DNA of 64,000 nt from Glycomyces algeriensis (GTDB taxonomy: Bacteria > Actinomycetota > Actinomycetes > Mycobacteriales > Micromonosporaceae): assembly GCF_027622855.1 (NCBI RefSeq), contig NZ_JAPZVR010000005.1, positions 62,001 to 126,000 of the forward strand. Direction: 5' to 3'. The translations under genes and the position numbers were made by a program. Position 1 is the stretch's first letter, and every line of letters begins with the position of its first letter. Shown here piece by piece: positions 1-9,196 of the stretch. The notes under the pieces are model-generated. The model had not been told where the DNA came from. It searched no databases and worked only from the letters and a program-made list of their open reading frames with translations.

Positions 1-704
1 CAGGAGACGAGGATGTCGAGGCCCGCGGTGAGGGTGATGGCGTTGAGCAGCGCATCGTGGGACGCGTCGCTCAGGCCGCCCGCAAAGAGAGAAGAGACCG
101 GCGAGGACCACTCCGGGACCTTGTCGAGCGCCACTTGGAAGGTGCGGACCGCCATGTGCGAGAGGACGATCGTGAAGATCGTCGCCTCGATGTAGAAGGC
201 CATCCACTGGCGCGATCCTTCGAACCTGGACGAGGAGCGCCGCTGCCCGGCGTCCGAGGCGGTGCCCTGCGGCGGCACCCGGTTCGCGCGGGGCTGCCTG
301 ACCAGGCGGACGACGAAGAGCGCGAAGATGGCCAGTCCCGTGAGGACGGTGAGGACCTCCGCGAACAGGAGCCACGGCCCCCAGTGCCCGACGATCGGCA
401 GGCCCCACTCGGGGTTGAGTACCTCGAAGTACGACTGCGCCAGGGCCGGGGCCAGCAGGAAGAACCCGAAGAACACGGCCCAGTGCGCGAGGCCCACCCC
501 CGTCCACTGGAGCATCCTGGTGTGCCCCAGGGTCTCCCGCAGCATGGTCTTCACCCGCGTCCCGCGGGCGCCCTTGCGGGTCTTGTCGGGCGCGCCGAGC
601 CTTATGAGCTCGAGCATCCCCAGTCCGGCCCGGACGAACAGCCCGATGGCGACCGCGGTGTACGCGAACGCGATCGTGGCCGTGACGATTTGGACGACTC
701 CCAT
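1..704 (-). CDS. EtfD-like membrane iron-sulfur oxidoreductase, 5' part only
   Basis: This gene runs off the left edge of the window, leaving about 234 N-terminal residues. The start ATG (702-704) follows a good AGAGG ribosome site. The protein begins MGVVQIVTATIAF and has several hydrophobic segments broken by charged loops, with the GHTRM and GLAHWAVFFGFF signatures. That is the nitrate-reductase-gamma-like membrane domain at the N-terminus of actinobacterial (Fe-S)-binding reductases such as mycobacterial EtfD (Rv0338c). Those proteins pass electrons from acyl-CoA dehydrogenases, through electron-transfer flavoprotein, to the quinone pool. The cysteine clusters that would confirm it lie outside the window. 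A different heterodisulfide-reductase-like protein with the same membrane domain is the main alternative. Confidence 0.72.
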   Translation of the reverse strand, partial: MGVVQIVTATIAFAYTAVAIGLFVRAGLGMLELIRLGAPDKTRKGARGTRVKTMLRETLGHTRMLQWTGVGLAHWAVFFGFFLLAPALAQSYFEVLNPEWGLPIVGHWGPWLLFAEVLTVLTGLAIFALFVVRLVRQPRANRVPPQGTASDAGQRRSSSRFEGSRQWMAFYIEATIFTIVLSHMAVRTFQVALDKVPEWSSPVSSLFAGGLSDASHDALLNAITLTAGLDILVS

Positions 705-763
705 GGCGACCTCTCGACGTGCTGTCTTCACGACAGTGCGGTGTTCCCGATCACGATACATGT

Positions 764-775
764 TACTGGTCAGTA
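764..775. promoter_or_regulatory. short inverted repeat upstream of etfD-like gene
   Basis: TACTG-GT-CAGTA is an inverted repeat about 60 bp upstream of the etfD-like start, next to a possible minus-strand -10 (TATCGT at about 753-758). The form resembles TetR-family fatty-acid-catabolism operators of actinobacteria. The regulator is not in this window. Confidence 0.4.
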
Positions 776-865
776 GCCATCTGGTTGCACCGGCCCCGTC
801 GCCTCGGGCAGTCCGAAAGCGGAACGATCCCGCCTCGGATTCCGGTGACTTCCAGGTGAACTCCC

Positions 866-897
866 TGCAACCGGTATCTCGCAGTGCGCGTGTAAAC
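866..897 (+). promoter_or_regulatory. promoter-like motif pair of first FG-GAP gene
   Basis: TGCAACCG (866-873), 13 bases, then CGCGTGTAAAC (887-897), about 60 bp before the start codon. The same pair with the same spacing stands before the second FG-GAP gene (4076-4107). An AACC box and a CGTG box 16 bp apart is the layout of ECF sigma promoters, so an extracytoplasmic-stress type sigma factor is inferred. Confidence 0.5.
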
Positions 898-957
898 AGC
901 ACTGGATCTTTCCGGTTCCATAACCCCAGCTCAACGGCTAACTGAACAAGGAGCCCC

Positions 958-3900
958 ATGTCCCCTGATTCCCCCAGGGCCCGCCGGGCAGGCTTGCGCC
1001 TGCTCGCCGCAGCAGCGGCGGGATGCACCGCGGCGGGCGCATTCGCGGTCCCCGCGGCCGCGGTCGACATCCCCGGCATCGAAGGCGACCCGGTCGCCAG
1101 CGTCCAGCTCGCGCCCGACCTCGACGGCACCGAGATGGTCTCGAGCTCGATGACCGTCGACTACACCCCGGCCGTCTCCGGCGACACCGCGACGCACGCG
1201 GTGGTCACCGAACTCGTGTTCGACGACCCTTACGGCGTCCTCGACATCACCACCGCCGACCCGGCCTGCGACGTCTCCACCCCTGCGTCGATCACCTGCA
1301 CCGCCGACTCCGGGTCGCACACGGAGTTCCTGTTCAACGCCCTCCCCGCGTTGAGTGCGGAAGACGGCACCATCGGCTACACCTTCAAGGCCACCGTCGA
1401 CGGCACTGAGGTCAAGAACGCCACCGGTGACTACGCGGTCGTCGCCGACTACGACGTCCATCACCCGTACGCGCACGGCGACGTTGTGCGCACCGACGTC
1501 ACCAGCGGGGCGAGCAGTACTTTCGTCACGGTGAACCCGGTGATCTACCAGGACTTCGACCTGGCCCCCACTGCCGCGGCGGCAGTCGTCACGTTCACCC
1601 ACCCGACGACGCCTGTGAACGGGATAGACACCACTGACCTGATTACGTCGAGCACCCACTACGGGAACTGCAGGGCTGCTTACGAAGGCTCCGGCACTGC
1701 GCGAGTGCGCGTCGGCGTCTCCTGCGTCATCACCGACCTCCCGGACGCCAAGGGCCAGTACCTGACCCTCACCAAGAACCTCAACTACTTCATGGATCAA
1801 GAACTGGTGGGTCCCCTGGAGCTGTGCGGGTGCACCTACAGCATCGAGACGATCGACGCTGCCACGCTCGCCTCGGAATACGACAACCTTTCATGGGTCT
1901 CGCCCACCGCATCGAAGATCGGGCTGACCACGACCACCGCTGGTTGGGAAGGCGCCGAGGACTCGATCGAGTACTACTCCGGCGACGTCTCCCTCACCAC
2001 AGTGGACAACACCTACGATCTCGACCTCGATGAGACCGTCATCAGCGGCGTGGTCGGCAACACCGTCACCATCACCACCGAGGTGGAGAACTCCGGCCTG
2101 GCCGTTGCCTCCGACCTGAACCCAGATGGCGCCGGATACCTGTTCCGCGGGCAACTGCCTGAAGGGATCGAGCTGATCCAGGCCAACAGCAACAACCGGG
2201 CGGCGTGGGACTGCTACAGCCCCGACGAACTCGCCGCAGTCTACGCTGAGACCTCCGATACGCTGCTCGACCACTTCGACTTCGCCTGCGCGCTCACCAG
2301 CGTCTCGACCAGCCGCGCTATCGCATTCACCTTCACTGCGAAGATCGCCGACACCGGAGCCGTCCAGGGCGCGATCGAGATCGGCGCGATCGACGCCGGT
2401 GCTGAGTACGAGGCTGACGTCGCCACCGACTTCGCAGTCATCTCCACCGACCTCACCGAGACCCGGTACGACTACAACCAGGACTACAACGAAGACCTCT
2501 TCGTGATCCGCAAGTCCGACGGTGCGCTGCGTTTCTACGCAGGCACGGACGCCGGGGCCCACGCGTCGGCTGTCACGGTCGGATCTGGCTGGGGCAAGAT
2601 GGACATCGTCATGGCCGGCGACCTCACCGGGGATGGCCTGTCCGACCTGCTCGTCCGCGACAACCAGACAGGGACCCTCTATACCTACCCGGGCAAGGGC
2701 GACGGCACCCTCGGCTCCCGAATCACCGTCGGCACTGGCTGGGGCAAAATGGGGCAGATCGCCGTCGGCAACTACGACGGCGACGGCAAACCCGACCTCC
2801 TCGCCACCGCTTTCTCAGACGGCAACATGTACCTCTACCCAGGTCTGGGGAACGGCAAGTTCGCCGCCCGCACCCTGTGGAGCGAGTGGTGGGACGGCAT
2901 GGACGTCATCACCACCGCCGGTGACGTGGACGGCGACGGCTATGACGAGTTCCTGACCCGTTGGAACTTCACCGGTTACTACTACCTCGTCTCGCTGACA
3001 AGTGAGACCGTGATATTCGACCAGAGCATGGGCAACCATGCCGAGCTTCGCCGGTATGACCAGGTGATCGGTGCTGGCGACCTGAAGCGCGATGGCATGC
3101 TCGACTTCTTGACGGTCGAACTCAGCACCGGGAGGCTGCTGCGACAGACCCTCATGAGCGGCAGCTACACGGTGGACAACGCAATCGGGAACTCAGGCTG
3201 GAACTCTGTCCGCCTCCCCGTCGTGAACCTCGACCGGACCTACGACTACGACGGCGACGGGTTCTCCGACTTCATCGCCCAGCGCAAGTCCGACGGCGAC
3301 CTCCGCCTCTACTTCGGCACAGGCAACGGCCACGCCACGCCCTGGGTCTTCTGCGCCGACTGCGACGGCATCACCGGGCTGTCCGCGGGCGGCGACTACG
3401 ACTCGGACGGCCGCCTCGACGTGGTGTACCGCGCCTACACGGGCGGGCTGTACGTCATCCAAGGAGTCGACGACGGCGAGCACTACGGTTTCGACGGCAC
3501 GGACATCTACGTCGGCTCGGGTTGGAACGCCATGGGCGACATCAGCGGCGGGCACGACTACACAAGCGACGGCAGGGACGACCTCGTCGCCCGCCACGCC
3601 GCGACCGGGACTCTGTACGTGTATCCGGGCAAGGGCGACGGGACCTTCGGGACGAGGATCAAGGTCGGCACCGGCTGGAACGGCATGCGGGAGACCAGCG
3701 CGGTCGGCGACCTCGACCACGACGGCTATGCCGACCTGCTCTCGATCTCGAAGTCCGACAGCTGCCTCTACCTTTATAAGGGCAACGGCAACGGTACGTT
3801 CAAGTCGAGGGTCAAGATCAGCTGCGGTTGGGGCGGCTACGACGCCATCACCGGCGTGGGCGACTTCAACCGCGACGGCCATGCCGACTTCATCACCCGC

Positions 3901-4005
3901 CGCAAGTCCGACGGGGCGCTCTTCCTGTACCCGGGCAACGGCGCCGGCGGCACCGGGGCGCGCAAGCAGATCGGTACCGGCTGGAACTCGATGATGATCG
4001 CCTGA
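958..4005 (+). CDS. secreted protein with ten FG-GAP/VCBS repeats
   Basis: A 1015-residue exported protein of unknown role. The ATG follows an AAGGAG ribosome site. Residues 1-35 form a signal peptide (basic start, Ala/Leu core, cleavage likely after VPAAA). Residues about 36-490 hold beta-rich regions; the part around 350-480 looks like a DUF11/isopeptide-type surface domain. From about 495 to the end are ten repeats of about 50 residues, each with a calcium-binding DxDxDGxxD loop followed by an LYxYPGxGxG strand and a GWxxM turn: a beta-propeller of the FG-GAP/VCBS class. Repeats 8, 9 and 10 have special features (a HD start; a Cys pair with GWGGY; the ending GTGWNSM) shared with the next gene, so the ten-repeat tail is an inherited unit. 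Extracellular binding or scaffolding is plausible; no catalytic motif was seen. Confidence 0.85.
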   Translation: MSPDSPRARRAGLRLLAAAAAGCTAAGAFAVPAAAVDIPGIEGDPVASVQLAPDLDGTEMVSSSMTVDYTPAVSGDTATHAVVTELVFDDPYGVLDITTADPACDVSTPASITCTADSGSHTEFLFNALPALSAEDGTIGYTFKATVDGTEVKNATGDYAVVADYDVHHPYAHGDVVRTDVTSGASSTFVTVNPVIYQDFDLAPTAAAAVVTFTHPTTPVNGIDTTDLITSSTHYGNCRAAYEGSGTARVRVGVSCVITDLPDAKGQYLTLTKNLNYFMDQELVGPLELCGCTYSIETIDAATLASEYDNLSWVSPTASKIGLTTTTAGWEGAEDSIEYYSGDVSLTTVDNTYDLDLDETVISGVVGNTVTITTEVENSGLAVASDLNPDGAGYLFRGQLPEGIELIQANSNNRAAWDCYSPDELAAVYAETSDTLLDHFDFACALTSVSTSRAIAFTFTAKIADTGAVQGAIEIGAIDAGAEYEADVATDFAVISTDLTETRYDYNQDYNEDLFVIRKSDGALRFYAGTDAGAHASAVTVGSGWGKMDIVMAGDLTGDGLSDLLVRDNQTGTLYTYPGKGDGTLGSRITVGTGWGKMGQIAVGNYDGDGKPDLLATAFSDGNMYLYPGLGNGKFAARTLWSEWWDGMDVITTAGDVDGDGYDEFLTRWNFTGYYYLVSLTSETVIFDQSMGNHAELRRYDQVIGAGDLKRDGMLDFLTVELSTGRLLRQTLMSGSYTVDNAIGNSGWNSVRLPVVNLDRTYDYDGDGFSDFIAQRKSDGDLRLYFGTGNGHATPWVFCADCDGITGLSAGGDYDSDGRLDVVYRAYTGGLYVIQGVDDGEHYGFDGTDIYVGSGWNAMGDISGGHDYTSDGRDDLVARHAATGTLYVYPGKGDGTFGTRIKVGTGWNGMRETSAVGDLDHDGYADLLSISKSDSCLYLYKGNGNGTFKSRVKISCGWGGYDAITGVGDFNRDGHADFITRRKSDGALFLYPGNGAGGTGARKQIGTGWNSMMIA

Positions 4006-4026
4006 CGGCCAGATCATGAGTGAGCA

Positions 4027-4062
4027 ATGAGGGGAGCCCCGCGTCAGCGGAGCTCCCCTCAT
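4027..4062 (+). terminator. hairpin terminator after first FG-GAP gene
   Basis: An 11-bp stem (4027-4037 with 4052-4062) continues, after one C-A mismatch, into CCGC/GCGG around a GTCA loop. It lies 20 bp after the stop codon, with no U-tract, as is usual in high-GC actinobacteria. Confidence 0.75.
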
Positions 4063-4075
4063 GTCGTCGCAAGTG

Positions 4076-4107
4076 TGCAACCGTTTCCAAGTGAATCGCG
4101 TGTAAAC
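4076..4107 (+). promoter_or_regulatory. promoter-like motif pair of second FG-GAP gene
   Basis: TGCAACCG (4076-4083), 13 bases, CGCGTGTAAAC (4097-4107): identical boxes and spacing to those at 866-897, while the 13-base spacers differ. This suggests that one sigma factor or activator controls both paralogs. Confidence 0.5.
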
Positions 4108-4162
4108 GAAGCCGGTACACGGCCGAAAGCTCGACACCCCTTGAACCCCCCTGGATACCTAA

Positions 4163-7100
4163 ATGAATGACGCCTCCCCCGAGAAGCCCCGCCGCCGCAG
4201 GCACGGCCGACTGGCGGCCGCCACCGCGGCAGCACTTGGCGCGACGCTCCTCGTCTCCCCCGGCGGCACCGCCTCCGCTCAGACCGGCGTCGACTGCGAC
4301 GCGCTCGGAGACGACCCGCTGGATCACAGCATCGCGGGCGCCTTCGACATCGCCGTGGCCTGCGGCGTCGAAGTCCGCATCGCCAACCGCTCGGAGCCCT
4401 ACTCGACGATGTACGTCACGTCGGCCGGACAGCTCCACGTCGTCGCCACAGCCGCCCCGGCCGGCGCCATTCGCGAAGACGGCACACCCGACGCGACATT
4501 GATGGAATGGGACGGCGGACTGACGCTGACCGAATCCCCCTGGTCGTTCTGGCTTTCCCACACCGACAAGACGCAGCCGCTCTTCTTCACTTGGGGCGGC
4601 GCGCTGGACTGGGCGGGCGAGGTACCGACGCCTACCTACGCGGACACCACGGCCGTCTACGAGGACCTGGCGGCAGGCCTGGACCTCAGCGTCGACATGG
4701 ACGTGGCCTCAGCCGAGCTTCGCTTCACGGTAGACAGCGCCGACGCCTGGCAAACGCTCGCGACCGGCATGGCTCTCGACGCCGAGGTCGACCCCGTCCT
4801 CGAAGACGGCGCTCTGAGCATGCCGCTGAGCGTCTACGGCGAGGACTACGAAGTCCGCACAGCTCCGTTCTCAGCCCTCGACGCAGCCGGCGAGTTCAAC
4901 GCAGTCGGCCTCGACCTCGACGGTGACGACACTCTCACCCTCAGCCTGCCCGAGGGTGCGCTGGAGGACGCGGTCTTTCCGCTGACCGTCACGACTCAGT
5001 GGGCCTACAGCGGATACGGCATCGGCGAATGGGGCGTCGTCTCTTCAGCCGCTCCCGACCTCGCCGCTTACCGCGGCACCGGAGCGGGGACGGAGTCGAG
5101 CTTCCTCGAACACTCGGGCGCGAGTGGCGACGCCGGGGTCGGTCCCTACTGCGACCGATTCGCGGGCCCTGACTGCGCCACCACATCGGAAGCGGCCTCG
5201 TACTGGAGCTTCCGATCGGTCCTGAGGACCGACACCCTCAGGAAACCCGACTACAACTACGAGTGGTCCTTCCCCATCGACGAAGCGACGTTCTCGATCG
5301 ATCTCGCTGCCGATGAGCACGGCATGTTCGCCTGCGCCACCCCCGACCTGGTTCCAGTCGCGGGCTACAGCCCGGCCGTCACCTGGAACGACCGGCCCGG
5401 TGCCATCGGCGACGCCGCACCCGCGGACTGCGAGGACGAGGTCGTCACCTATGACGTCACCGGACCTGTGAGCAGTGCATGGGCCGACGCCTCGGCCTCG
5501 TCCGAAGTCGCTTTCGGTATGACCGAGAGCGCCGAGGCGGTGCGTTTCCACGGGGCCTCGGCTCGGCTCGATGTCTACTTCGACATCGTGGGACTCATCG
5601 CGAACACCCTCTGCTCCAAAGACGCCGCCGATCCTTCCGTCAGCTCCTCCCTCAGCAGCGCGGTCTGGACCAGGATCTGGCGCGACGATGTGCTGGACCT
5701 CGACTTCAACTGGTCGGCCGTGATCCGAGACCAGGCTTCCGGCGAGGTTGTGCTGACGACCGAACCCGCTCCCCTCCCGTTCCAGGGCGGACCGATCGGG
5801 GCCCTGCCGAACACCCTCCCCGACGGCCGCTACACCGTGGTCCACACGATCGAATCCGGTGCCTCCGGATATACGCGCACCTCGCCGACCTGCTACTTCG
5901 TGGCGGACCGCGCTACCCCGGAGATCGTCGGCATCGAAGTTGAGCCGGGCCCGCACCTGGTCGGCGACACCGTGGACGTGACGGTGACCGTCGCCGACAA
6001 CGGGTTCCCGGACGGCTTGAGTGAACTCGACGTCTTGCTGCGCTACGCCCACGACGACATGCCCGTCGTCGACCAGGCGACACTGACCAGCGGCACCTCC
6101 GCCGAACTGCAGGTGAAGCTGACCGAGACCGCGTACCGGTTCTTCGTCCAGGTCACGGACCAAGGGCACAACAAGGGCACCCTCGCCTATGAGGGATACG
6201 TACCCGCCACTTACTCGCACAACGACTTCGACGGCGACGGGCACCAGGACACCGTCGCCGTCCGCAAGTCCGACGGTGCGCTGATGCTCTACTCGGGCAA
6301 CGGGGACGGGACCTTCGACGCCGGCGTCTCGAAGGGCGGCGGCTGGGGCGGGACCGACGTCGTCATGGCCGGCGACCTGACCGGCGACGGTCGGCCCGAC
6401 CTCCTCGCCAGGGACACCCGGAACGGCGAACTGTGGACCCACCCCGGCAACGGCGCGGGAGGCCTCGGTTCGCGCATCCTCGTCGGCGGAGGCTGGAACG
6501 CCTTGGGTGCCTTCACTTCCGGTGGTGACTTCGACGGCGACGGCAAGATCGACCTGCTCGCCGTGAACAAGGCGAGCGGAACGCTCGACCTCTATCCCGG
6601 CCTGGGGAACGGGACGTTCGGCTCACGCTCCGCGGCCGGCACCGGGTGGGGCGCCATGGACACCCTCGCCGCAACCGGAGACCTGAACGAGGACGGCAAT
6701 ACCGACCTCCTGGCCCACGACTCGCGCAACGGCCAGTACTACCTGTACCTGGGCGACGGCAACGGGGGGCTCTATGGAAGGTCCGGCATCGCGGCATCGC
6801 TGGACGGCTCGGGTTCCGACCGCTACAACCAGGTGATGGCCGTCGGCGATGTGGACGGCGACGCCAAGGAAGACCTCGTCGCCGTCGACTCCCGCACAGG
6901 CGAGCTGGAACTCCACTCGCTCAACGGGAACGGCACCGCCGTGCACGCGGGCAGGGTCATCGCGACCGGCTGGGGCGGCAACCGCCTCGCAGCCGTCAAC
7001 GAGGAACGCGCCTACGACTACAACGGCGACGGCGCTTCCGATTTCATCGCCCGGCGCAACTCCGACGGCATTACCTACCTGTACCCGGGCAACGGCTCCG

Positions 7101-7771
7101 GCAGCCACGGGACCCGCACTTCATGGGGGACGGTCCTCAAGGGCATGACCCTCATCGCGACCGCAGGCGACCTGAACGGCGACGGATTCTCCGATGTCCT
7201 GGCCCGCACCTCGGGCGGCACGCTGTACCTCTACCCGGGCACCGGCTCGGGCGCACTCAACGCCGCGGGCCGGATCACCATCGGCTCGGGCTGGAACACG
7301 ATGAGCACCATCAGCGGCGGACACGACCACAACTCCGACGGGAAGGCCGACGTCGTCGCGGTCGCCTCCGACGGCACGCTGTACCTCTACCCGGGCAAGG
7401 GCAACGGCACGTTCGGTGCCCGAAAGGTGATCGGCTCGGGCTGGACCTCGATGAAAGAGGTCACCGCCGTCGGCGACCTCGACCACGACGGCCACGCCGA
7501 CCTGCTCGCGGTCCGGAACGCCGACGGCTGCCTGTACTTCTACGGCGGCACCAGCACCGGCGCGTTGAAGAGCCGCGTCAAGGTCAGCTGCGGCTGGGGC
7601 GGCTACGACCAGATCACCGCGGTGGGCGACTTCAACCGCGACGGCCACGCCGACTTCCTCACCCGCCGCAAGTCCGATGGGGCCTTCTACCTCTACCCGG
7701 GCAACGGCTCAGGCGGCACCGGGTCTCGCACGCAGATCGGTACCGGCTGGAACACCATGACCATCGCCTAG
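4163..7771 (+). CDS. secreted protein with ten FG-GAP/VCBS repeats, paralog 2
   Basis: A 1202-residue exported protein. It starts with a twin-arginine-like basic stretch (KPRRRRHGR), then a hydrophobic core and a likely cleavage after TASA (about residue 39). The start ATG has no strong ribosome site; it was chosen because the signal peptide begins there. Residues 40-680 differ from the neighbour and resemble N-terminal regions of actinobacterial LamG/DNRLRE-type secreted proteins (a segment ending FPLTVTTQW, then a WxDRPG segment). The last about 510 residues are ten FG-GAP repeats in the same register as those of the upstream gene, including the Cys pair in repeat 9 and the final GTGWNTM. 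Different heads on a common calcium-binding propeller suggest different targets with a shared display or binding module. No catalytic residues were identified. Confidence 0.84.
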   Translation: MNDASPEKPRRRRHGRLAAATAAALGATLLVSPGGTASAQTGVDCDALGDDPLDHSIAGAFDIAVACGVEVRIANRSEPYSTMYVTSAGQLHVVATAAPAGAIREDGTPDATLMEWDGGLTLTESPWSFWLSHTDKTQPLFFTWGGALDWAGEVPTPTYADTTAVYEDLAAGLDLSVDMDVASAELRFTVDSADAWQTLATGMALDAEVDPVLEDGALSMPLSVYGEDYEVRTAPFSALDAAGEFNAVGLDLDGDDTLTLSLPEGALEDAVFPLTVTTQWAYSGYGIGEWGVVSSAAPDLAAYRGTGAGTESSFLEHSGASGDAGVGPYCDRFAGPDCATTSEAASYWSFRSVLRTDTLRKPDYNYEWSFPIDEATFSIDLAADEHGMFACATPDLVPVAGYSPAVTWNDRPGAIGDAAPADCEDEVVTYDVTGPVSSAWADASASSEVAFGMTESAEAVRFHGASARLDVYFDIVGLIANTLCSKDAADPSVSSSLSSAVWTRIWRDDVLDLDFNWSAVIRDQASGEVVLTTEPAPLPFQGGPIGALPNTLPDGRYTVVHTIESGASGYTRTSPTCYFVADRATPEIVGIEVEPGPHLVGDTVDVTVTVADNGFPDGLSELDVLLRYAHDDMPVVDQATLTSGTSAELQVKLTETAYRFFVQVTDQGHNKGTLAYEGYVPATYSHNDFDGDGHQDTVAVRKSDGALMLYSGNGDGTFDAGVSKGGGWGGTDVVMAGDLTGDGRPDLLARDTRNGELWTHPGNGAGGLGSRILVGGGWNALGAFTSGGDFDGDGKIDLLAVNKASGTLDLYPGLGNGTFGSRSAAGTGWGAMDTLAATGDLNEDGNTDLLAHDSRNGQYYLYLGDGNGGLYGRSGIAASLDGSGSDRYNQVMAVGDVDGDAKEDLVAVDSRTGELELHSLNGNGTAVHAGRVIATGWGGNRLAAVNEERAYDYNGDGASDFIARRNSDGITYLYPGNGSGSHGTRTSWGTVLKGMTLIATAGDLNGDGFSDVLARTSGGTLYLYPGTGSGALNAAGRITIGSGWNTMSTISGGHDHNSDGKADVVAVASDGTLYLYPGKGNGTFGARKVIGSGWTSMKEVTAVGDLDHDGHADLLAVRNADGCLYFYGGTSTGALKSRVKVSCGWGGYDQITAVGDFNRDGHADFLTRRKSDGAFYLYPGNGSGGTGSRTQIGTGWNTMTIA

Positions 7772-8035
7772 CAGTGACGATCGACAGGGGCCGGCCTGTA
7801 TTTCTACGCCGGGAAGACCTACGGGCACTTCGAAACCCGCGTCAAGGTCGGATGCGGGTGGAGCGGGTACGACGCGATCACCGCTGTGGGCGACTTCAAC
7901 CGCGACGGCCATGTCGACTGGATGGCCCGCCGCAAGTCCGACGGCGTGGTGTTCCTCTACCCGGGGGACGGCGCCGGCAACCACACGGCCCGCCGGACCT
8001 TCGGTACGGGCTGGAACTCGATGACGATCGCCTGA
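7772..8035 (+). pseudogene. remnant of a third FG-GAP paralog (repeats 9-10)
   Basis: After the TAG of the preceding gene the same reading frame continues with CAG TGA and then, from about 7793, encodes the end of repeat 9 (with its GCGWSGYD motif) and all of repeat 10, finishing GTGWNSMTIA and TGA, followed by a terminator. The fragment has no start codon or leader of its own. It is clearly homologous to the ends of the two upstream genes but not identical. It looks like the tail left when a third tandem paralog lost its front, probably by recombination between similar repeats. A read-through extension of the upstream protein is the alternative, but two stops lie between. Confidence 0.8.
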
Positions 8036-8044
8036 CGGCAAGCG

Positions 8045-8078
8045 AAAGGGCCCGGCTCCTGAAGGAGCCGGGCCCTTT
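8045..8078. terminator. strong bidirectional hairpin
   Basis: A perfect 15-bp stem, AAAGGGCCCGGCTCC paired with its complement across a TGAA loop, ending in TTTT on the plus strand and with AAA on the other side. It lies between the convergent FG-GAP remnant and cebR and can serve both strands. Confidence 0.9.
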
Positions 8079-8089
8079 TCGTATGGGGT

Positions 8090-9163
8090 CTAGGCGGATT
8101 CGCGGACGACGATTCTCGTGCCGAGGATCGTCACCAGGGGTCCGGCCTCTTCGCCGCGGATGCGGCCGCAGAGGAGGCGGGCCATCTCTCGGCCCATGGT
8201 CTCGGTGGGTTGGTGGACGGTGGTGAGCGGCGGTTCGGCGACCTCGGAGAGCGGGGAGTCGTCGAAGCCGACGAGCGCCAGGTCCTCGGGGACGCGGATG
8301 CCGCGCTCGCGGGCGACGCGGAGCGTCGCGATCGCGAGGGGGTCGGAGTGCGCGAAGACCGCGTCGAGGTCGCCGGCGGTGTCGAAGAGGTGCCGGGCGG
8401 CCTTGATTCCGCTGGCCTCGTCGAATCCTTCGGCGACCGAGACGAGGGACTCCTCGACGGGCAGCCGGTGGCCGCGGAGGCCGTCCCGGTAGCCCGAGAG
8501 GCGGTCGACGCCCACGGCCATGTCCTGCGGGCCGGCGATGAGGCCGATCCGCTTGTGGCCCTTCTCGGCCAGGTACTCCACGGCCTGCCGGGCGCCCGAG
8601 CGGTTGTCGCAGTCGACGTACGCGATGGGGCGGAATCCGGCGGGCGTGCCGCACAGGACGATGGGGATGCCGGCGTCTTCGAGCCGCTCCGGCAGCGGGT
8701 CGCCGGAGTGGCTCGAGACCATCATGACGCCGTCGACGTGCTGCCCGAGGAGGTACGCCTCGAGGTCGGCCCGGCTGCCGTCGCGCGGGGCGAAGGTCAG
8801 CATGAGCCGCATGTTCTCCTCGGCGAGCTGCTCGGTGATGCCGCGCAGCACGCCGGCGAAGAACGGCTCCGACCAGAGCCACTCCTGCGACTCCGTCACG
8901 ACCAGTGCCACGGTGTCCGTGCGCTGGGTGACGAGGGTCCGGGCCGCCTGGTTGGGGACGTACCCCAGTTCCTTGATCGCGGCCAGGACCGCCGCCCGGG
9001 TGTCCTCGGCGACCTTGGGGGAGCCGTTGATGACGCGCGAGACCGTGCCCCGGCCGACGCCCGCGTGGCGGGCGACGGTGTCGAGGGTCGGCCGGCCGCC
9101 GGAGCGGCGGCGGCGTTCGCTCTTCAAGGGCTCGCCTGGCGCCTCAAGCTGGGTCTCGGTCAT
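8090..9163 (-). CDS. cebR: LacI-family repressor, CebR/CelR type
   Basis: A 357-residue LacI/GalR regulator. An N-terminal basic tail precedes the helix-turn-helix (residues about 26-72, TLDTVARHAGVGRGTVSRV), followed by the periplasmic-binding-protein-like sugar domain. It ends the cluster cebE-cebF-cebG-bglC-cebR, the order seen in the cellobiose loci of Streptomyces, where CebR represses the operon until cello-oligosaccharides bind. Candidate operators close to the known CebR/CelR palindrome (two GGGAGC arms) stand upstream of cebE and of the GH48 gene in this window. It may be transcribed with bglC (34-bp gap). The target assignment is by context; the family is certain. Confidence 0.88.
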   Translation of the reverse strand: MTETQLEAPGEPLKSERRRRSGGRPTLDTVARHAGVGRGTVSRVINGSPKVAEDTRAAVLAAIKELGYVPNQAARTLVTQRTDTVALVVTESQEWLWSEPFFAGVLRGITEQLAEENMRLMLTFAPRDGSRADLEAYLLGQHVDGVMMVSSHSGDPLPERLEDAGIPIVLCGTPAGFRPIAYVDCDNRSGARQAVEYLAEKGHKRIGLIAGPQDMAVGVDRLSGYRDGLRGHRLPVEESLVSVAEGFDEASGIKAARHLFDTAGDLDAVFAHSDPLAIATLRVARERGIRVPEDLALVGFDDSPLSEVAEPPLTTVHQPTETMGREMARLLCGRIRGEEAGPLVTILGTRIVVRESA

Positions 9164-9196
9164 CGTGCATCACCTCGGGCAACGGTTGGTGTGGGT

